Assembly (NCBI GenBank): GCA_964019165.1
Contig: OZ025274.1
Location: forward strand, 2,179,253-2,243,252
Direction of reading: 5' to 3'
Length of the DNA: 64,000 nucleotides
Origin: Mastigias papua
Lineage: Eukaryota; Cnidaria; Scyphozoa; Rhizostomeae; Mastigiidae
Position 1 is the first letter of the stretch. Each line of letters starts with the position of its first letter. Shown here piece after piece: positions 36,294 to 57,600 of the stretch. A program made the position numbers and the translations under genes. The notes below the pieces were generated by a model that worked only from the letters and a program-made list of their open reading frames with translations, searched no databases and was not told the DNA's origin.

Positions 36294-38216
36294 ATGAAAG
36301 TCTCACTGCAGTATGGGCACAAACGCTCTGTCGTTGAGATTGGAGACAGTGATACTGTTGGGAATCTAAAAGGCCTTCTTAGAGACCAATATTCTCTTAA
36401 CCTAAAATCTTCCGGTGACAGTGAGGACGTTATATTGAAAATTGTTTATGCGGGCTCGCAACTGCAGGATGACTGGATCATTTCCGACATCGGTATATTT
36501 CCCGGTTCCGTCCTACAGTGCTTTTTAGAATCACGTGATAAGATATATCTTAGAGCGTATGCAAGCTTCAGCAAGCGGACTTATGACTTTACAACACCAC
36601 TGTCTGTAGATGAAACGACTATTGAAGACCTGAAAGGAATGGTTCAAGATATTTCCGGAATTCCGGTGTCCATGATGCGACTATCCAAAGCCCCTTCCGG
36701 ACTTGAAATGTACGATGGGAAGACGCTCAATGATTATGACGTCATGATTGGGGATACTATAAACATCGATATATGGGACGGCATGGGAGATTTTCTGCTT
36801 TCAGTTTTCGCTGGTGACGTCACTTCCACAATGAACTCCTTGGTAGATGCTGTAGATGATCCCACACTGCATCAGTATCAGCTGCGTGTAGCATTGTTTA
36901 TAGCGTCTTTCCACGGCTACCTACAGCTTGTTTCGCAGTTATTAAAATCTGGAGCACGCTGTGATGATCCGGTCGGTGTGCATCCTGCTAGAAGCTGGTG
37001 CAAGTCATCTTTGCCACACCCTCTGAGCCTTCAGACTCCTACGCATGCGGCTGCGCAGAACGGAAAGGTTACCTGCTTGCGGTTGTTTATTCACCACAAT
37101 CCGGCTTGTATATTACCCAGAGATGGACACGGGTCCACACCAACTGGCGTTGCAAGGAAATACGGGCAAAAAGAATGCTTCAAGCTGCTTGTTGCCGAAC
37201 AGTTTCGTGCTCAAAAATACTGTGGGCTCAATCTCTCTATGTATGCAAAAGTCCGGAAATGGTGTGATCGTGCCCGTGATCGTGTTGCATATTACAAACT
37301 GGACCCAAATTTTCCAGTCCTTTTAGCGACTAGCGATAAAACCGGTCGATCCGCAGTTGTTGGTTCACTTATTCAAATGAATGGTTTTGGGAATAACATC
37401 CAATCTAGTGCAAGCAAGCTAGACAAAGGAAAAATTAACACAAAATCCCAATGGCTGTGGCCTAGGCGAGATGAAGTCAGTAGTTTCGTAAAAGCTATCG
37501 ATGAGAAAAAGTTGCCGAAGAAGCCTTATAGGACACTACCGTCATTGCGTAGTTTTAAAACCAGGGGTGTTGTTAGGCGGAGCAGTAGCCTAGAAAGCAT
37601 TAGAAGTAACAATGGAAACTCTGGTAGCAAAGGTAATACCGATTCGGACAGTACCAGCGGAAAAGCGCGTTTGAAGGCCAAGCTTTCGGCTGAATCTTCA
37701 GCTGTTTGCAGTTGCAACGAAAACCCCGGGTTAGTAGCATCAAGAGAGTACCAATGTAAGTGCAATGACTGCTTAAAATGTGGTTGTAGTGGTGCATTTA
37801 GACTACCAGATATACAAGCTGGCAAGCCGAAGAGCTATTCAAATCTGGGGTCTTTCTTTATTACTCAGGATATCAGAAATGAGAGCAATGCTATTAAAGA
37901 AGAAACAGAATCTAACGGCTCGTCTTCTGCATCTTCGTCCGGTAGAGCTGCAAAGGCAGCTGCGCAGAAAATCCCACGTCATTCCGTTAAAGATACCAAC
38001 AGGTTGTTGACTGAGCAGGCGCACAGTGTTATTGAACAGGCAACAGGACAGAATAGTAGAGATCTCGCCCGATCGAGTTTAGAAGTATGCGAGACATTCA
38101 CTACCATGGGGTGGCTGAGACGTTTACACCTCGCTACAAATTATAACCGTAAAACTTTGCTTAGATATATGCGGGATAAAGGACACCGTTTGTCAACCGA
38201 GGGCGCATCTAAATGA
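36294..38216 (+). CDS. ANKUB1: ANKUB1 homologue: ubiquitin-like and ankyrin-repeat protein, single exon
   Basis: One 640-residue open frame. Residues 1-80 form a ubiquitin-like fold (MKVSLQYGHKRSVVEIGDSD, VYAGSQLQDDW, SDIGIFPGSVLQCFLE). Residues 85-165 form a second ubiquitin-like unit with GIPVSMMRLSKAPSGLEMYDG and NIDIWDGMGDFLL, which closely tracks vertebrate ANKUB1. Ankyrin-type repeats follow (VALFIASFHGYLQLVSQLLKSG, PTHAAAQNGKVTCLRLFI, STPTGVARKYGQKECFKLL) with the conserved VGVHPARSWC. A Ser-rich linker leads to a cysteine cluster near residues 470-500 (CSCNENPG, QCKCNDCLKCGC), not a zinc motif I can name. The tail reads MGWLRRLHLATNYNRKTLLRYM. Biochemical role in the family is poorly known; probably intracellular, as there is no signal peptide or membrane segment. 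No intron interrupts the ORF, unlike vertebrate ANKUB1. Start chosen as the first ATG; it aligns with the family's N terminus. Confidence 0.92.
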   Translation: MKVSLQYGHKRSVVEIGDSDTVGNLKGLLRDQYSLNLKSSGDSEDVILKIVYAGSQLQDDWIISDIGIFPGSVLQCFLESRDKIYLRAYASFSKRTYDFTTPLSVDETTIEDLKGMVQDISGIPVSMMRLSKAPSGLEMYDGKTLNDYDVMIGDTINIDIWDGMGDFLLSVFAGDVTSTMNSLVDAVDDPTLHQYQLRVALFIASFHGYLQLVSQLLKSGARCDDPVGVHPARSWCKSSLPHPLSLQTPTHAAAQNGKVTCLRLFIHHNPACILPRDGHGSTPTGVARKYGQKECFKLLVAEQFRAQKYCGLNLSMYAKVRKWCDRARDRVAYYKLDPNFPVLLATSDKTGRSAVVGSLIQMNGFGNNIQSSASKLDKGKINTKSQWLWPRRDEVSSFVKAIDEKKLPKKPYRTLPSLRSFKTRGVVRRSSSLESIRSNNGNSGSKGNTDSDSTSGKARLKAKLSAESSAVCSCNENPGLVASREYQCKCNDCLKCGCSGAFRLPDIQAGKPKSYSNLGSFFITQDIRNESNAIKEETESNGSSSASSSGRAAKAAAQKIPRHSVKDTNRLLTEQAHSVIEQATGQNSRDLARSSLEVCETFTTMGWLRRLHLATNYNRKTLLRYMRDKGHRLSTEGASK

Positions 38217-41200
38217 CTGCGTGGATATAAGAGTATCGCAAGGAGACAACACAATGCATATGTCACATGGCAGAGCCTCTGATCACTTCGTTCATTGGGT
38301 AAACTTGTCCCAAAAGTGAGGAAGTACAAGTATTGCAATTCCATTATAGCACATTACTTTTGACGAAGTAGTCGTGTTGTGGATAGATGCACTCCAGCGC
38401 TATGCGTGCAGTTGCAATGCCAAGCCAGGTTTGATGAAGGCTGGAAAAACCATATGATATTGTCATTTAGTATTGTAATTGTGTGGATGTTTTGTTGTCG
38501 CTTTGTGTTGTTCACTGTTGTGTTTTCGAGTGTTGTATCGTGTTATGAAGCTTCATTTGAAAAATACTTCGGCCCCCTCTCCCCCTTATATCACGTTTAT
38601 CCGCATTTGGCTATATATTTCGTTTCACCTTTCGGTCGTTATCTGACGTTTCATTATCTGACGAGTACCGGATGAAAAAGCTTTCAGTATGTCTAAAAAG
38701 TGTTGCCCCTTTTTCGTGCTCTAGTGAAGAACTGTATTACCAACACACAGCCCTTAATATAAGGACCCCTACTTTTTAAACTAAAAATCGGTTTTAACCC
38801 AATTGACGTCTTTTACCTGCCATGGGGTAACGGCTTGTAATAGTTTGAGCACTGGACTTCAATTCAGCCTTGAAAACTTCCAGCCAAGCGAAAAACACAC
38901 CCAAGTAGATATTATACAAAAATGTAGGTCTATGTACCTTGATAGGAGGCTGTCCATTTGACCAGTACTACACATAGAATGCAAACCTAAGTGGATGAAG
39001 CTTTGTTTTCCTTATATAAATATCATTTTTGGTTATTATATATTTATTTTGCAGTTACTACGTATATGTCAAAATTTTGTCTTTGTAATTTGTCTTCGTT
39101 GCAGGGGTGGTTAGGGCATAAATTTCGTGGCCTTATTCATCCCTTAGGTAAAGAATTTTTAAATGGAATTGAAATTAAATGGCAAAGATATAGTCCGAGC
39201 AATCTGCGTCACATCTTTAAGCCTCATTCAAGCTCGTCCTAATTCTCATAAGAATCAGTGACGTTGGCGACTGTTCCACTTCTCTCCATTCGTAGGTTAA
39301 GCGTGAGCATGTTTTCAGGAACCATCCCCAACATCGCCGACTTCCCCCTTCAAATAGAAATGAGTTCTAACTGAGAACGCCGTGTCCCCGACAGCCTCCC
39401 TGATTCTTACGTGAAGTACTACAAGCAGTGACTACAAGTTTACGTATGAGTTCATTTATGCTTAGGACGTCCCAATTTCCTGCGTCGAATGTAGCAAAAA
39501 CAGTGTTCACCAAAACATGAGAAGTAGGGTAGTTATTAACTTGTTTCTCTCGTAGCTTAGGACAATTGAGATCGAGGCTTTAGACAAGACGTTATAGTAC
39601 ATGTGATTCATGGAGTGACTGGCTCCTACACCAAAGCAATATATACGTTAATGTCCAGTCGAAACAGCACTAATTTTGCTAGTATATTGTTGCAATGATA
39701 TGTAGATATATTGTATAATGAAACACCCACATGGTCGTACTTCATCGTATATCTAGTTCACTTTAAACCCGCTATATAAGGCTCACAATTGTGTCTTAGC
39801 AGTTTTCTTCTCGTCGTATATTACATCAATATTATTCAAATAACGAATGCCGTTTGCAATTTAAATTTTTTGAATATTTTAGTGAGTAATTATTCAATTT
39901 GAAATATGAATGAAATGAGCTTCGTAGAAGAGAGAATACAATTTTCTCCTCCTTTTTTGTATTCGTACTGTTTTGAGTTAAGCTGGTTAGATGGGAGTAC
40001 AATAGGGGCCGCACCAGCCTCTGTAGACTGGGGGGAACTTCAATGGGTCATTCTCCTTTACATGTTTCGTGCTGTGGTGGCCGCACCTTTCAATAAAACA
40101 TACTGTAATGAAGTAAACAAGTTAAGGTTGACAAAGAGCAATGATATGAAGTAGGAGAAACTTATAAGTTGCTAGAAATCCCCCATCCCCTCCAGCGTTT
40201 TCTCCTCATATTTGGACGGAGTAAAAGTCTGGTCCTGGGGAGAGCTGTTTCTCCCAGAAGTATTACCATTAGGTTTTGATAACGAAGTGGATAGGATGAA
40301 GTTGTGAAATATGCTAGGGTTTGCTGTGGTGTTGATCCACTGCAGAAGCAATTGTTCGTGCAGTGTTCTCGCTGACGACAGTTTATTAGAAATTGGATGA
40401 TGATACAAAATTTTCAGCATATGTGGAGATCACGTATTACATTTAATCAAGTTTTATTACGTTGTCTTGGCCTAAGTGTTCAGCATAAGACTTATAACAT
40501 GATACATCATCCAGTCCCTTTTGTCACGTCCCTTTGCCATGCATGACCACCTTATACAGGCACACCCCCGAAGCCTTTGTCGGCCATTAAACCATTCAGT
40601 CGATGTGTATTTGAATAGTTTTAGTTGTCAGTTTGCTTGAAAGTGGGCCTAAATCTTTGTCCTTTTTACACACGTCTTTGTATCGTAGATTTAGTATCAG
40701 AATTTCACAACACATTGCTTTCTTTACTGTAGCCTAGATAGTAGCTTCTTTAGCATTGCGTGCGAATAAGCTGGCGTAGTCAGTAGCCTACTTCTCAACC
40801 TTGCATAGAGGTAATTTCAGGTGCTGTCATAGGAAGTCAAATTGGCGCATTTGGAGATACTGTTGCTGGATTCTGCAATACTCCCCGATAAAGCAAGATA
40901 CAGCACTTACCCACAGTATGTTATTTCAGCATTGTTTTTTATATCACAGTGCGTTGATGTATTTGAGAATAGTAACGAACTCAGTTTGAGAGAGAACGTA
41001 TTTGGCATTTTTACTACCCATTTGTTGCATAGCACCCTCAGGCCTGCAAAGGTTGGCAAAATTACCTGAGACATCGCACACACACGTTTCTATAAGAAAG
41101 TGGAATGCAATAATAAAGCAGTAATGGACTGCCCAAAAAGCTAATAAAGTTCAATGGTGGATTTTTGAGGCCTAAGGAGGTCTTAGTAATTTGAAGTTCT

Positions 41201-43674
41201 AATTCCCATGCGGACTCTTCATCTCTTTTGTTGCATAGATTTCTTGTGATAATTTGTGTACTTCCGAGTTATGCTTCAAGTGTAGTTGTGTAGTGTAGTG
41301 TTATGTTGGTATTTCTGTGTAACACTGCAATATTATTACAATTGATCTGTAATATTATTACCATAGTTTGTACAAAACTACAATGTTGCACAAGCACGAA
41401 TATTCTTTCCAGGAAAGTCTTAAAAATTTTTCAGTACTGGAAATCAAACAAAAAGCCAAGAAAGTTTTAACACTGGGTAAAACAACGTTCTTGTGATAAA
41501 ACATTGATATCTATAATAAATTGCATCATATTCACTTAAATATAATAATAGTCAATTTATTTATATTAGGCTAAATAGGAAATAGCATAAAAAAGCTAAT
41601 TAAAGCCTACTTACAATAGTACTAGTAAAAGTACGTCAAAAGAATTAAGAAATGATAAATTAAAAAGTTCTTCAAGAGCAACAAATGAATTTAACCAAAT
41701 ACCCCTTTCCCCGAAAAAAATTATGTAGGACATTGCTGCAACGTAAAACGAAACCTGTAAGAGATAGCACAGTTACATTAATCCCGCGATTAATTCCAAG
41801 GCCTATAGAGTAAAAGAAATGGAGCAAAATGTCTAGCTAGGGCCAATCATCGGTGATAAGATGCCTAGTCTACATATCTTAGCTATTTTTATTTCATCCA
41901 TAGGCACAGATAGTGAGTGATGTTGTGATAGTCCGATCACAGCTGGGAATCAGGTATAGGCTCTTTTGTTTCTGTTTTGATATCACTAGATCATAAAAGA
42001 CAGCACCGCCGTCCACCTGAGATTTTACAACAAGCACTGTTCATTATCGAGTATGGTGCAGCCACTCCTTCATTCTTTATGCCACCGAGACACTTAAAAC
42101 ATTGTTTGGGAGGTCTAGATAAATCGATGTATTCTTCGTTGTAAATGGATTGTTATCATCACTTTGCACCTCAATTTCGATAGCACTATGAACTAAGCTA
42201 AGATTGAAAAGAGGCAGACTTCACAGAACACAGGGTATTAATCAATAACCAATAAGCAATTTCTGGCTCACTCCAGGCCCCTGTGTTCTCCTCAGCTTGT
42301 ATCTGTTGTCGTTTTTAGGACGGTCATGCGGGAGAGTTCTTTATGAGTACGGATTCCCAAAATAGTGGGCATTGCAGAGCAGAGACCTTTATAGATTTCC
42401 CGCCGATTTGTGCATTTTGTTACAGAACTGGACATTGCAGATTAAATAGCAAGGATAATAGGATTTCACAGAAAGCTATTCTCTTTATTCCCTGACCCAC
42501 ATACAGAATGTTTATAAAGTTTATTGATTATGTTATGGAAAACCATCTCATTTAACAGACAGTGTTTAGTCAATGGAAGAAATAAGGAGACTGTTTGCAA
42601 TGTAGACGGGATGCTTTGCTTTGCGAATTATGAAATTATTCGGCCAAGAATGCAGAGATTTCAATCAAATGAACATCTTGAGTCGTATAACAGCAATTGA
42701 TAAGTATTTGGACGCAGATAATTTCTTGCATTTGCGTGAAATAAGAAGATGAATAGTGTCCATTTTTCCGTGTGAACCAATTACGTATGTTAAGCTAATT
42801 TTTTCTGCAATCTCATTGGACTGTTTACTTTCGGTATTCCCATTCAACATCGGAATAACTGGAGTCTCAGAGAGCAGCGCATACAAATCGTGGTATTTTC
42901 TGGTCTTTTGGAAGGTAAATAAAGATTATGTTGATGCAATATGTTTTATATCTTTAACAACTACGTAGCAACTACTATGAGATTTGCAATTGACTGTCAG
43001 TAGTAAGTAAATGCGTATCTTTAAGTCAATGTAAGTTCGTTTGGTGGACAAGATTTTCTGCAATTGACATTCTGCTCGTTGCAACATCGTCCTACATTTA
43101 ATGGGAATGTAACTACTCACTGGAGATTCACCTTGAGAAGAACGATGAGAAGTGTCTTTTCAAAGTAGATTCCTGTTTAGAATAGAAACTTTGCTCTAGA
43201 CTGGAAAACTGAAGAAATCAACACTGTTGAATCTATCGGCGATACTTCCTAGCAAGGATTTTATCACGTGTTCACCTTCTACTGCCGTTAAAACTTTAAG
43301 CTACTAATTGTAAAAACACGAAATTTATATGTGGAAACAAAGACTGTGGAAAACTGGACATAGGTCCTGCTGACTTACGCTTTGTTGCAAATGAGCATGA
43401 TGGATTGCATCAACTTAGTTGCGGAGGACGTTTCCACGCTTATGGCATCAGTATTGCGACACAGCCGCAAAAAATGTGCTCAAATCATGACGTAGCCACC
43501 AGGGCACATATCTTCATTCAAACATGTGGACAATCTCGTCCTTTTGGCCATTAAAGAACTAAGTCAACGATATCATGGACAATAATTGCAAATTTCGATT
43601 AATATTTAACGGACTGTTGTATATTTGACCTATTAGTAAACAGGTAAGATTTTTGAACGATCACAAAACTACTA
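38217..43674. other. Spacer between ANKUB1 and second ShKT gene
   Basis: A+T-rich with scattered short open frames and no recognised domain. One possible orphan exon is at 40821-40891 (acceptor TTTCAG, then AVIGSQIGAFGDTVAGFC and a stop); no matching upstream exon was found. No tRNA, rRNA or clear transposon in this stretch. Confidence 0.5.
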
Positions 43675-43683
43675 TATATAAAA
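43675..43683 (+). promoter_or_regulatory. TATA box of second ShKT gene
   Basis: TATATAAAA lies about 30 bases before a TCAGCAT initiator-like sequence at 43704-43710. A likely 5' UTR exon follows from about 43706 to 43730, ending GAG at a GTAAGC donor, with acceptor TTTCAG at 43931-43936. The ATG is at 44058. The position and spacing are what a focused TATA promoter would show. Confidence 0.6.
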
Positions 43684-44057
43684 GCGTTGGCAGATCGATC
43701 TGTTCAGCATTTGAAAGGTAGTTTTCTGAGGTAAGCAACCCATTGTTAGACGTTCATTCAATGATTGCTCAGAAATCCAAACCATTCCAAGCTTTTTATT
43801 CTATATATTCATTTGAGTTGTTTTTCGTCTGATACTTTATTGTAGCTAAGGAATTTTTCAAGTCATGGAATGAAGTCTGATAACGTAATGTACTGCAGTA
43901 TAAACTTTGATGATCTTGTTTTTATCTAAGTTTCAGAACAGAAGTGACATATTCTGATTCAAGCAAGCGCTCTGTGGCATACGCGACATCACCGTAAGAC
44001 GAATAAGGAAGAGAAGATAAACAATATTGCCCAGTTTCGACTGGAGAGAACGCGAAC

Positions 44058-52652
<8,595 letters not shown>

Positions 52653-54667
52653 TATTACTATAGCCAATCAGAAGCATCGCAATTTACAACCAGTGGTATC
52701 GGCTAGAGTCCTCAAGTGTAATAGAATGGGACACGTTAGGCCTCTAGCTCAGGCAGGGAACTCTATGATGAGAGGCTGTGTCGTGTAGACTATTGCTGCT
52801 CTCTGTCAAAAAGAGGAACTGTAAATGCAGATAGCCGAAGAGTTCAGTAAGCGATTGTCAATTTGTTTAGTATTTTCCGCGTATAGCGTTGTTGTCAAGC
52901 AAGAATCATATAGGGCTTTGGAGATCTTGAGAGGTAGGTGAAATTTCTACCACCTTCATAGCATTCTGGACCAGCTGGATTTGGATCTGTTGTCTTCCTT
53001 TGATATCCTTGTCATCACTCTATTATGAATTCTACCTAATGAACTAATTTCCACTACTTTGTGTTCAAAGCCTCTATGGCACATCATTCAGTAGTTTTAT
53101 AAACAGGTTTCTGCAGTGGCGGCAGCAGAAACAGTGCTAGTCTTGCGTGAAGTGGAAGCTTAGATATTAAGATGCAGTTTCAGAGAACTTCGAAACGCTC
53201 TCAAGGTTTCTAAAAACTGATGCATTCCCACTGTATCTTTATTTGAAACCAATTATTCCGTCTTGAAACTAGAAGTGATAGGAATTGAATTGCTAATCGG
53301 ATTTAGCTTGGGTACCATTTTCACTTTTGTATTCCCGTTCTCTCTTATATCCCTCCCTTGTCCCATACTTTGGAAGGTATTCTTGCCTCTCTAATATCGT
53401 AAATCCTCAAATTAGCCCCCCTCAATAAAGAACCCTTCGAATAAACCCCCATGCACTAGAACTTGAAATTGTTAATAAGCTAATTAGTTTTACATAAGCG
53501 CAAAAAGATTTATCCTTAATCAATATCCCGAAAGAAGTCCTGAATGAAATTGTCGATCAAGCTGCTATTGACCTCTTTCGAATTGGCCATGCTAGGAAGC
53601 CCCATGGTTCTGAGAAGAAGGGTGAAATTTAATGCCAGGAAAATTCTCCAGAAAATCAAGAATATTCTAACACGTTGAAATATTGTCCCTACCTCTCGGG
53701 GTTGAATCAATAAATAGTCAGCAGGAATACAAAGGAGGACATGATCATTTGGAGTAGAGAACCTTTAGCATAAACTAGGGGCTTTTCATTTATTATCATG
53801 TAGCCTAGAGGTAGCGTCAGAGGTGCAAACTATCGTATTATTGGGGTATGTTTTTTCCAACCAACTTTCTTCTTCTTGAGTTTTGTACAGATAACACACC
53901 TGCTTCCAGACTAATGTTTGCGCCTGATTGGAGTTACCATCGATGTCTACTTGCAGAGTAAGGCAATAGCGTGTACAAAATTCTGTGAATACATATTGTG
54001 ATTTATGGCAGAGCTTTTGTATTTAGTTACTGTGTACTGGAAGTCTCTATAACAAGTCGGTGATTTCAGGGATATATCTCCTTGGGGGCGTAGGGGTGCG
54101 TAGCGCCCCCCAATGTCTATCAGTTTTCTAAAAAAGTTGGTTATACAGTATAGTCAACTCTCCTTTTGTAAAATTCCAGATAACCTACCGTTACCATACA
54201 GCGTTTATGTTACCTCAATGGCTGCTACCAGCAATTGCCATCACTGATTCCTTGTGTTCTAGACATTAAAGTTGATCAAACATAAAACTGCTGGTCACAT
54301 TTTTTCCGATCGGCTCCTCCACCAACACAACATCTCCTCCCCCCAAACCAACATCTCCCCCCCAAACCGACACCTTCTAAGCACATCCTTGGGTAATTTG
54401 CTGGTCTACTGTTTTAAACGTCTATCCCGTAATAGACCTCTGCAAACCCACACACAATTCAGTAAAAGTTGATCTCACGTAAGACGCTTAAGGCACACAC
54501 GATTCACACAATGACACTCTCGATACATACAATGTAAAATTTATGGTGACAACGCTGCATGATACACCATAACTAATATATCTCGTTTAACCCGTTTCCT
54601 TTCTTGATACCAAAATATACAAGCCACATCTAATCACTTCTAACGACATACATCGCACATTCACTTT
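52653..54667. other. Spacer between second ShKT gene and satellite array
   Basis: No exon or RNA gene seen. It includes the 3' UTR of the ShKT gene (the only nearby AATAAA, 53424-53429, lies in a repeat copy), a G+C-rich hairpin-like patch GGGGGCGTAGG/GCGTAGCGCCCCCC at about 54085-54111, and a CTCCCCCC-rich stretch at about 54330-54365 just before the array. Confidence 0.5.
53396..53485 (-). repeat. Truncated copy of the CCGTAAATCCTC MITE
   Basis: TCGTAAATCCTCAAATTAGC, then CCCCATGCACTAGAACTTGA and AATTGTTAATAAGC, matching the reverse complement of the right end of the element at 31094-31387. The match fades after about 90 bp. Confidence 0.75.
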
Positions 54668-57600
54668 GCTCATTTTTGAGCAAACTACCAAGGCTATAGC
54701 CTTACTTTTTGGCCAAAAATGCCTCATTTTCATCACTTTTCAATCTGCAATCAAAATCAATCAATTTCAAATTTGGTCATTTTTGAGCAAAATACCAAGG
54801 CTATAGCCTTACTTTTTGGCCAAAAATGCCTCATTTTCATCACTTTTCAATCTGCAATCAAAATCAATCAATTTCAAATTTGGTCATTTTTGAGCAAAAT
54901 ACCAAGGCTATAGCCTTACGTTTTGGCCAAAAATGCCTCATTTTCATCACTTTTCAATCTGCAATCAAAATCAATCAATTTCAAATTTGGTCATTTTTGA
55001 GCAAAATACCAAGGCTATAGCCTTACTCTTTGGCCAAAAATGCCTCATTTTCATCACTTTTCAATCTGCAATCAAAATCAATCCATTTCAAATTTGGTCA
55101 TTTTTGAGCAAAATATCAAGGCTATAGCCTTACTTTTTGGCCAAAAATGCCTCATTTTCATCACTTTTCAATCTGCAATCAAAATCAATCAATTTCAAAT
55201 TTGGTCATTTTTGAGCAAAATACCATGGCTATAGCCTTACGTTTTGGCCAAAAATGCCTCATTTTCATCACTTTTCAATCTGCAATCAAAATCAATCAAT
55301 TTCAAATTTGGTCATTTTTGAGCAAAATACCAAGGCTATAGCCTTACTTTTTGGCCAAAAATGCCTCATTTTCATCACTTTTCAATCTGCAATCAAAATC
55401 AATCAATTTCAAATTTGGTCATTTTTGAGCAAAATACCAAGGCTATAGCCTTACTTTTTGGCCAAAAATGCCTCATTTTCATCACTTTTCAATCTGCAAT
55501 CAAAATCAATCAATTTCAAATTTGGTCATTTTTGAGCAAAATACCAAGGCTATAGCCTTACTTTTTGGCCAAACATGCCTCATTTTCATCACTTTTCAAT
55601 CTGCAATCAAAATCAATCAATTTCAAATTTGGTCATTTTTGAGCGAAATACCAAGGCTATAGCCTTACTTTTTGGCCAAAAATGCCTCATTTTCATCACT
55701 TTTCAATCTGCAATCAAAATCAATCAATTTCAAATTTGGTCATTTTTGAGCAAAATACCAAGGCTATAGCCTTACTCTTTGGCCAAAAATGCCTCATTTT
55801 CATCACTTTTCAATCTGCAATCAAAATCAATCAATTTCAAATTTGGTCATTTTTGAGCAAAATACCAAGGCTATAGCCTTACTTTTTGGCCAAAAATGCC
55901 TCATTTTCATCACTTTTCAATCTGCAATCAAAATCAATCAATTTCAAATTTGGTCATTTTTGAGCAAAATACCAAGGCTATAGCCTTACGTTTTGGCCAA
56001 AAATGCCTCATTTTCATCACTTTTCAATCTGCAATCAAAATCAATCAATTTCAAATTTGGTCATTTTTGAGCAAAATACCAAGGCTATAGCCTTACTCTT
56101 TGGCCAAAAATGCCTCATTTTCATCACTTTTCAATCTGCAATCAAAATCAATCCATTTCAAATTTGGTCATTTTTGAGCAAAATACCAAGGCTATAGCCT
56201 TACTTTTTGGCCAAAAATGCCTCATTTTCATCACTTTTCAATCTGCAATCAAAATCAATCAATTTCAAATTTGGTCATTTTTGAGCAAAATACCAAGGCT
56301 ATAGCCTTACGTTTTGGCCAAAAATGCCTCATTTTCATCACTTTTCAATCTGCAATCAAAATCAATCAATTTCAAATTTGGTCATTTTTGAGCAAAATAC
56401 CAAGGCTATAGCCTTACTTTTTGGCCAAAAATGCCTCATTTTCATCACTTTTCAATCTGCAATCAAAATCAATCAATTTCAAATTTGGTCATTTTTGAGC
56501 AAAATACCAAGGCTATAGCCTTACTTTTTGGCCAAACATGCCTCATTTTCATCACTTTTCAATCTGCAATCAAAATCAATCAATTTCAAATTTGGTCATT
56601 TTTGAGCAAAATACCAAGGCTATAGCCTTACTTTTTGGCCAAACATGCCTCATTTTCATCACTTCTCAATCTGCAATCAAAATCAATCAATTTCAAATGT
56701 GGTCATTTTTGAGCGAAATACCAAGGCTATAGCCTTACTTTTTGGCCAAAAATGCCTCATTTTCATCACTTTTCAATCTGCAATCAAAATCAATCAATGT
56801 CAAATTTGGTCATTGTTGAGCAAAATACCAAGGCTATAGCCTTACTTTTTGGCCAAAAATGCCTCATTTTCATCACTTTTCAATCTGCAATCAAAATCAA
56901 TCAATTTCAAATGTGGTCATTTTTGAGCGAAATACCAAGGCTATAGCCTTACTTTTTGGCCAAAAATGCCTCATTTTCATCACTTTTCAATCTGCAATCA
57001 AAATCAATCAATTTCAAATTTGGTCATTTTTGAGCAAAATACCAAGGCTATAGCCTTACTTTTTGGCCAAAAATGCCTCATTTTCATCACTTTTGAATCT
57101 GCAATCAAAATCAATCAATTTCAAATTTGGTCATTTTTGAGCAAAATACCAAGGCTATAGCCTTACGTTTTGGCCAAAAATGCCTCATTTTCATCACTTT
57201 TCAATCTGCAATCTGCAATCAATCAATTTCAAATTTGGTCATTTTTGAGCAAAGTACCAAGGCTATAGCCTTACTTTTTGGCCAAAAATGCCTCATTTTC
57301 ATCACTTTTCAATCTGCAATCAAAATCAATCAATTTCAAATTTGGTCATTTTTGAGCAAAATACCAAGGCTATAGCCTTACTTTTTGGCCAAAAATGCCT
57401 CATTTTCATCACTTTTCAATCTGCAATCAAAATCAATCAATTTCAAATTTGGTCATGTTTGAGCAAAATACCAAGGCTATAGCCTTACTCTTTGGCCAAA
57501 AATGCCTCATTTTCATCACTTTTCAATCTGCAATCAAAATCAATCAATTTCAAATGTGGTCATTTTTGAGCAAAATACCAAGGCTATAGCCTTACTTTTT

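Noticed and set aside
53424..53429. AATAAA as poly(A) signal of the second ShKT gene
   Set aside because: It lies inside a truncated MITE copy almost 800 bases after the stop; no independent support.
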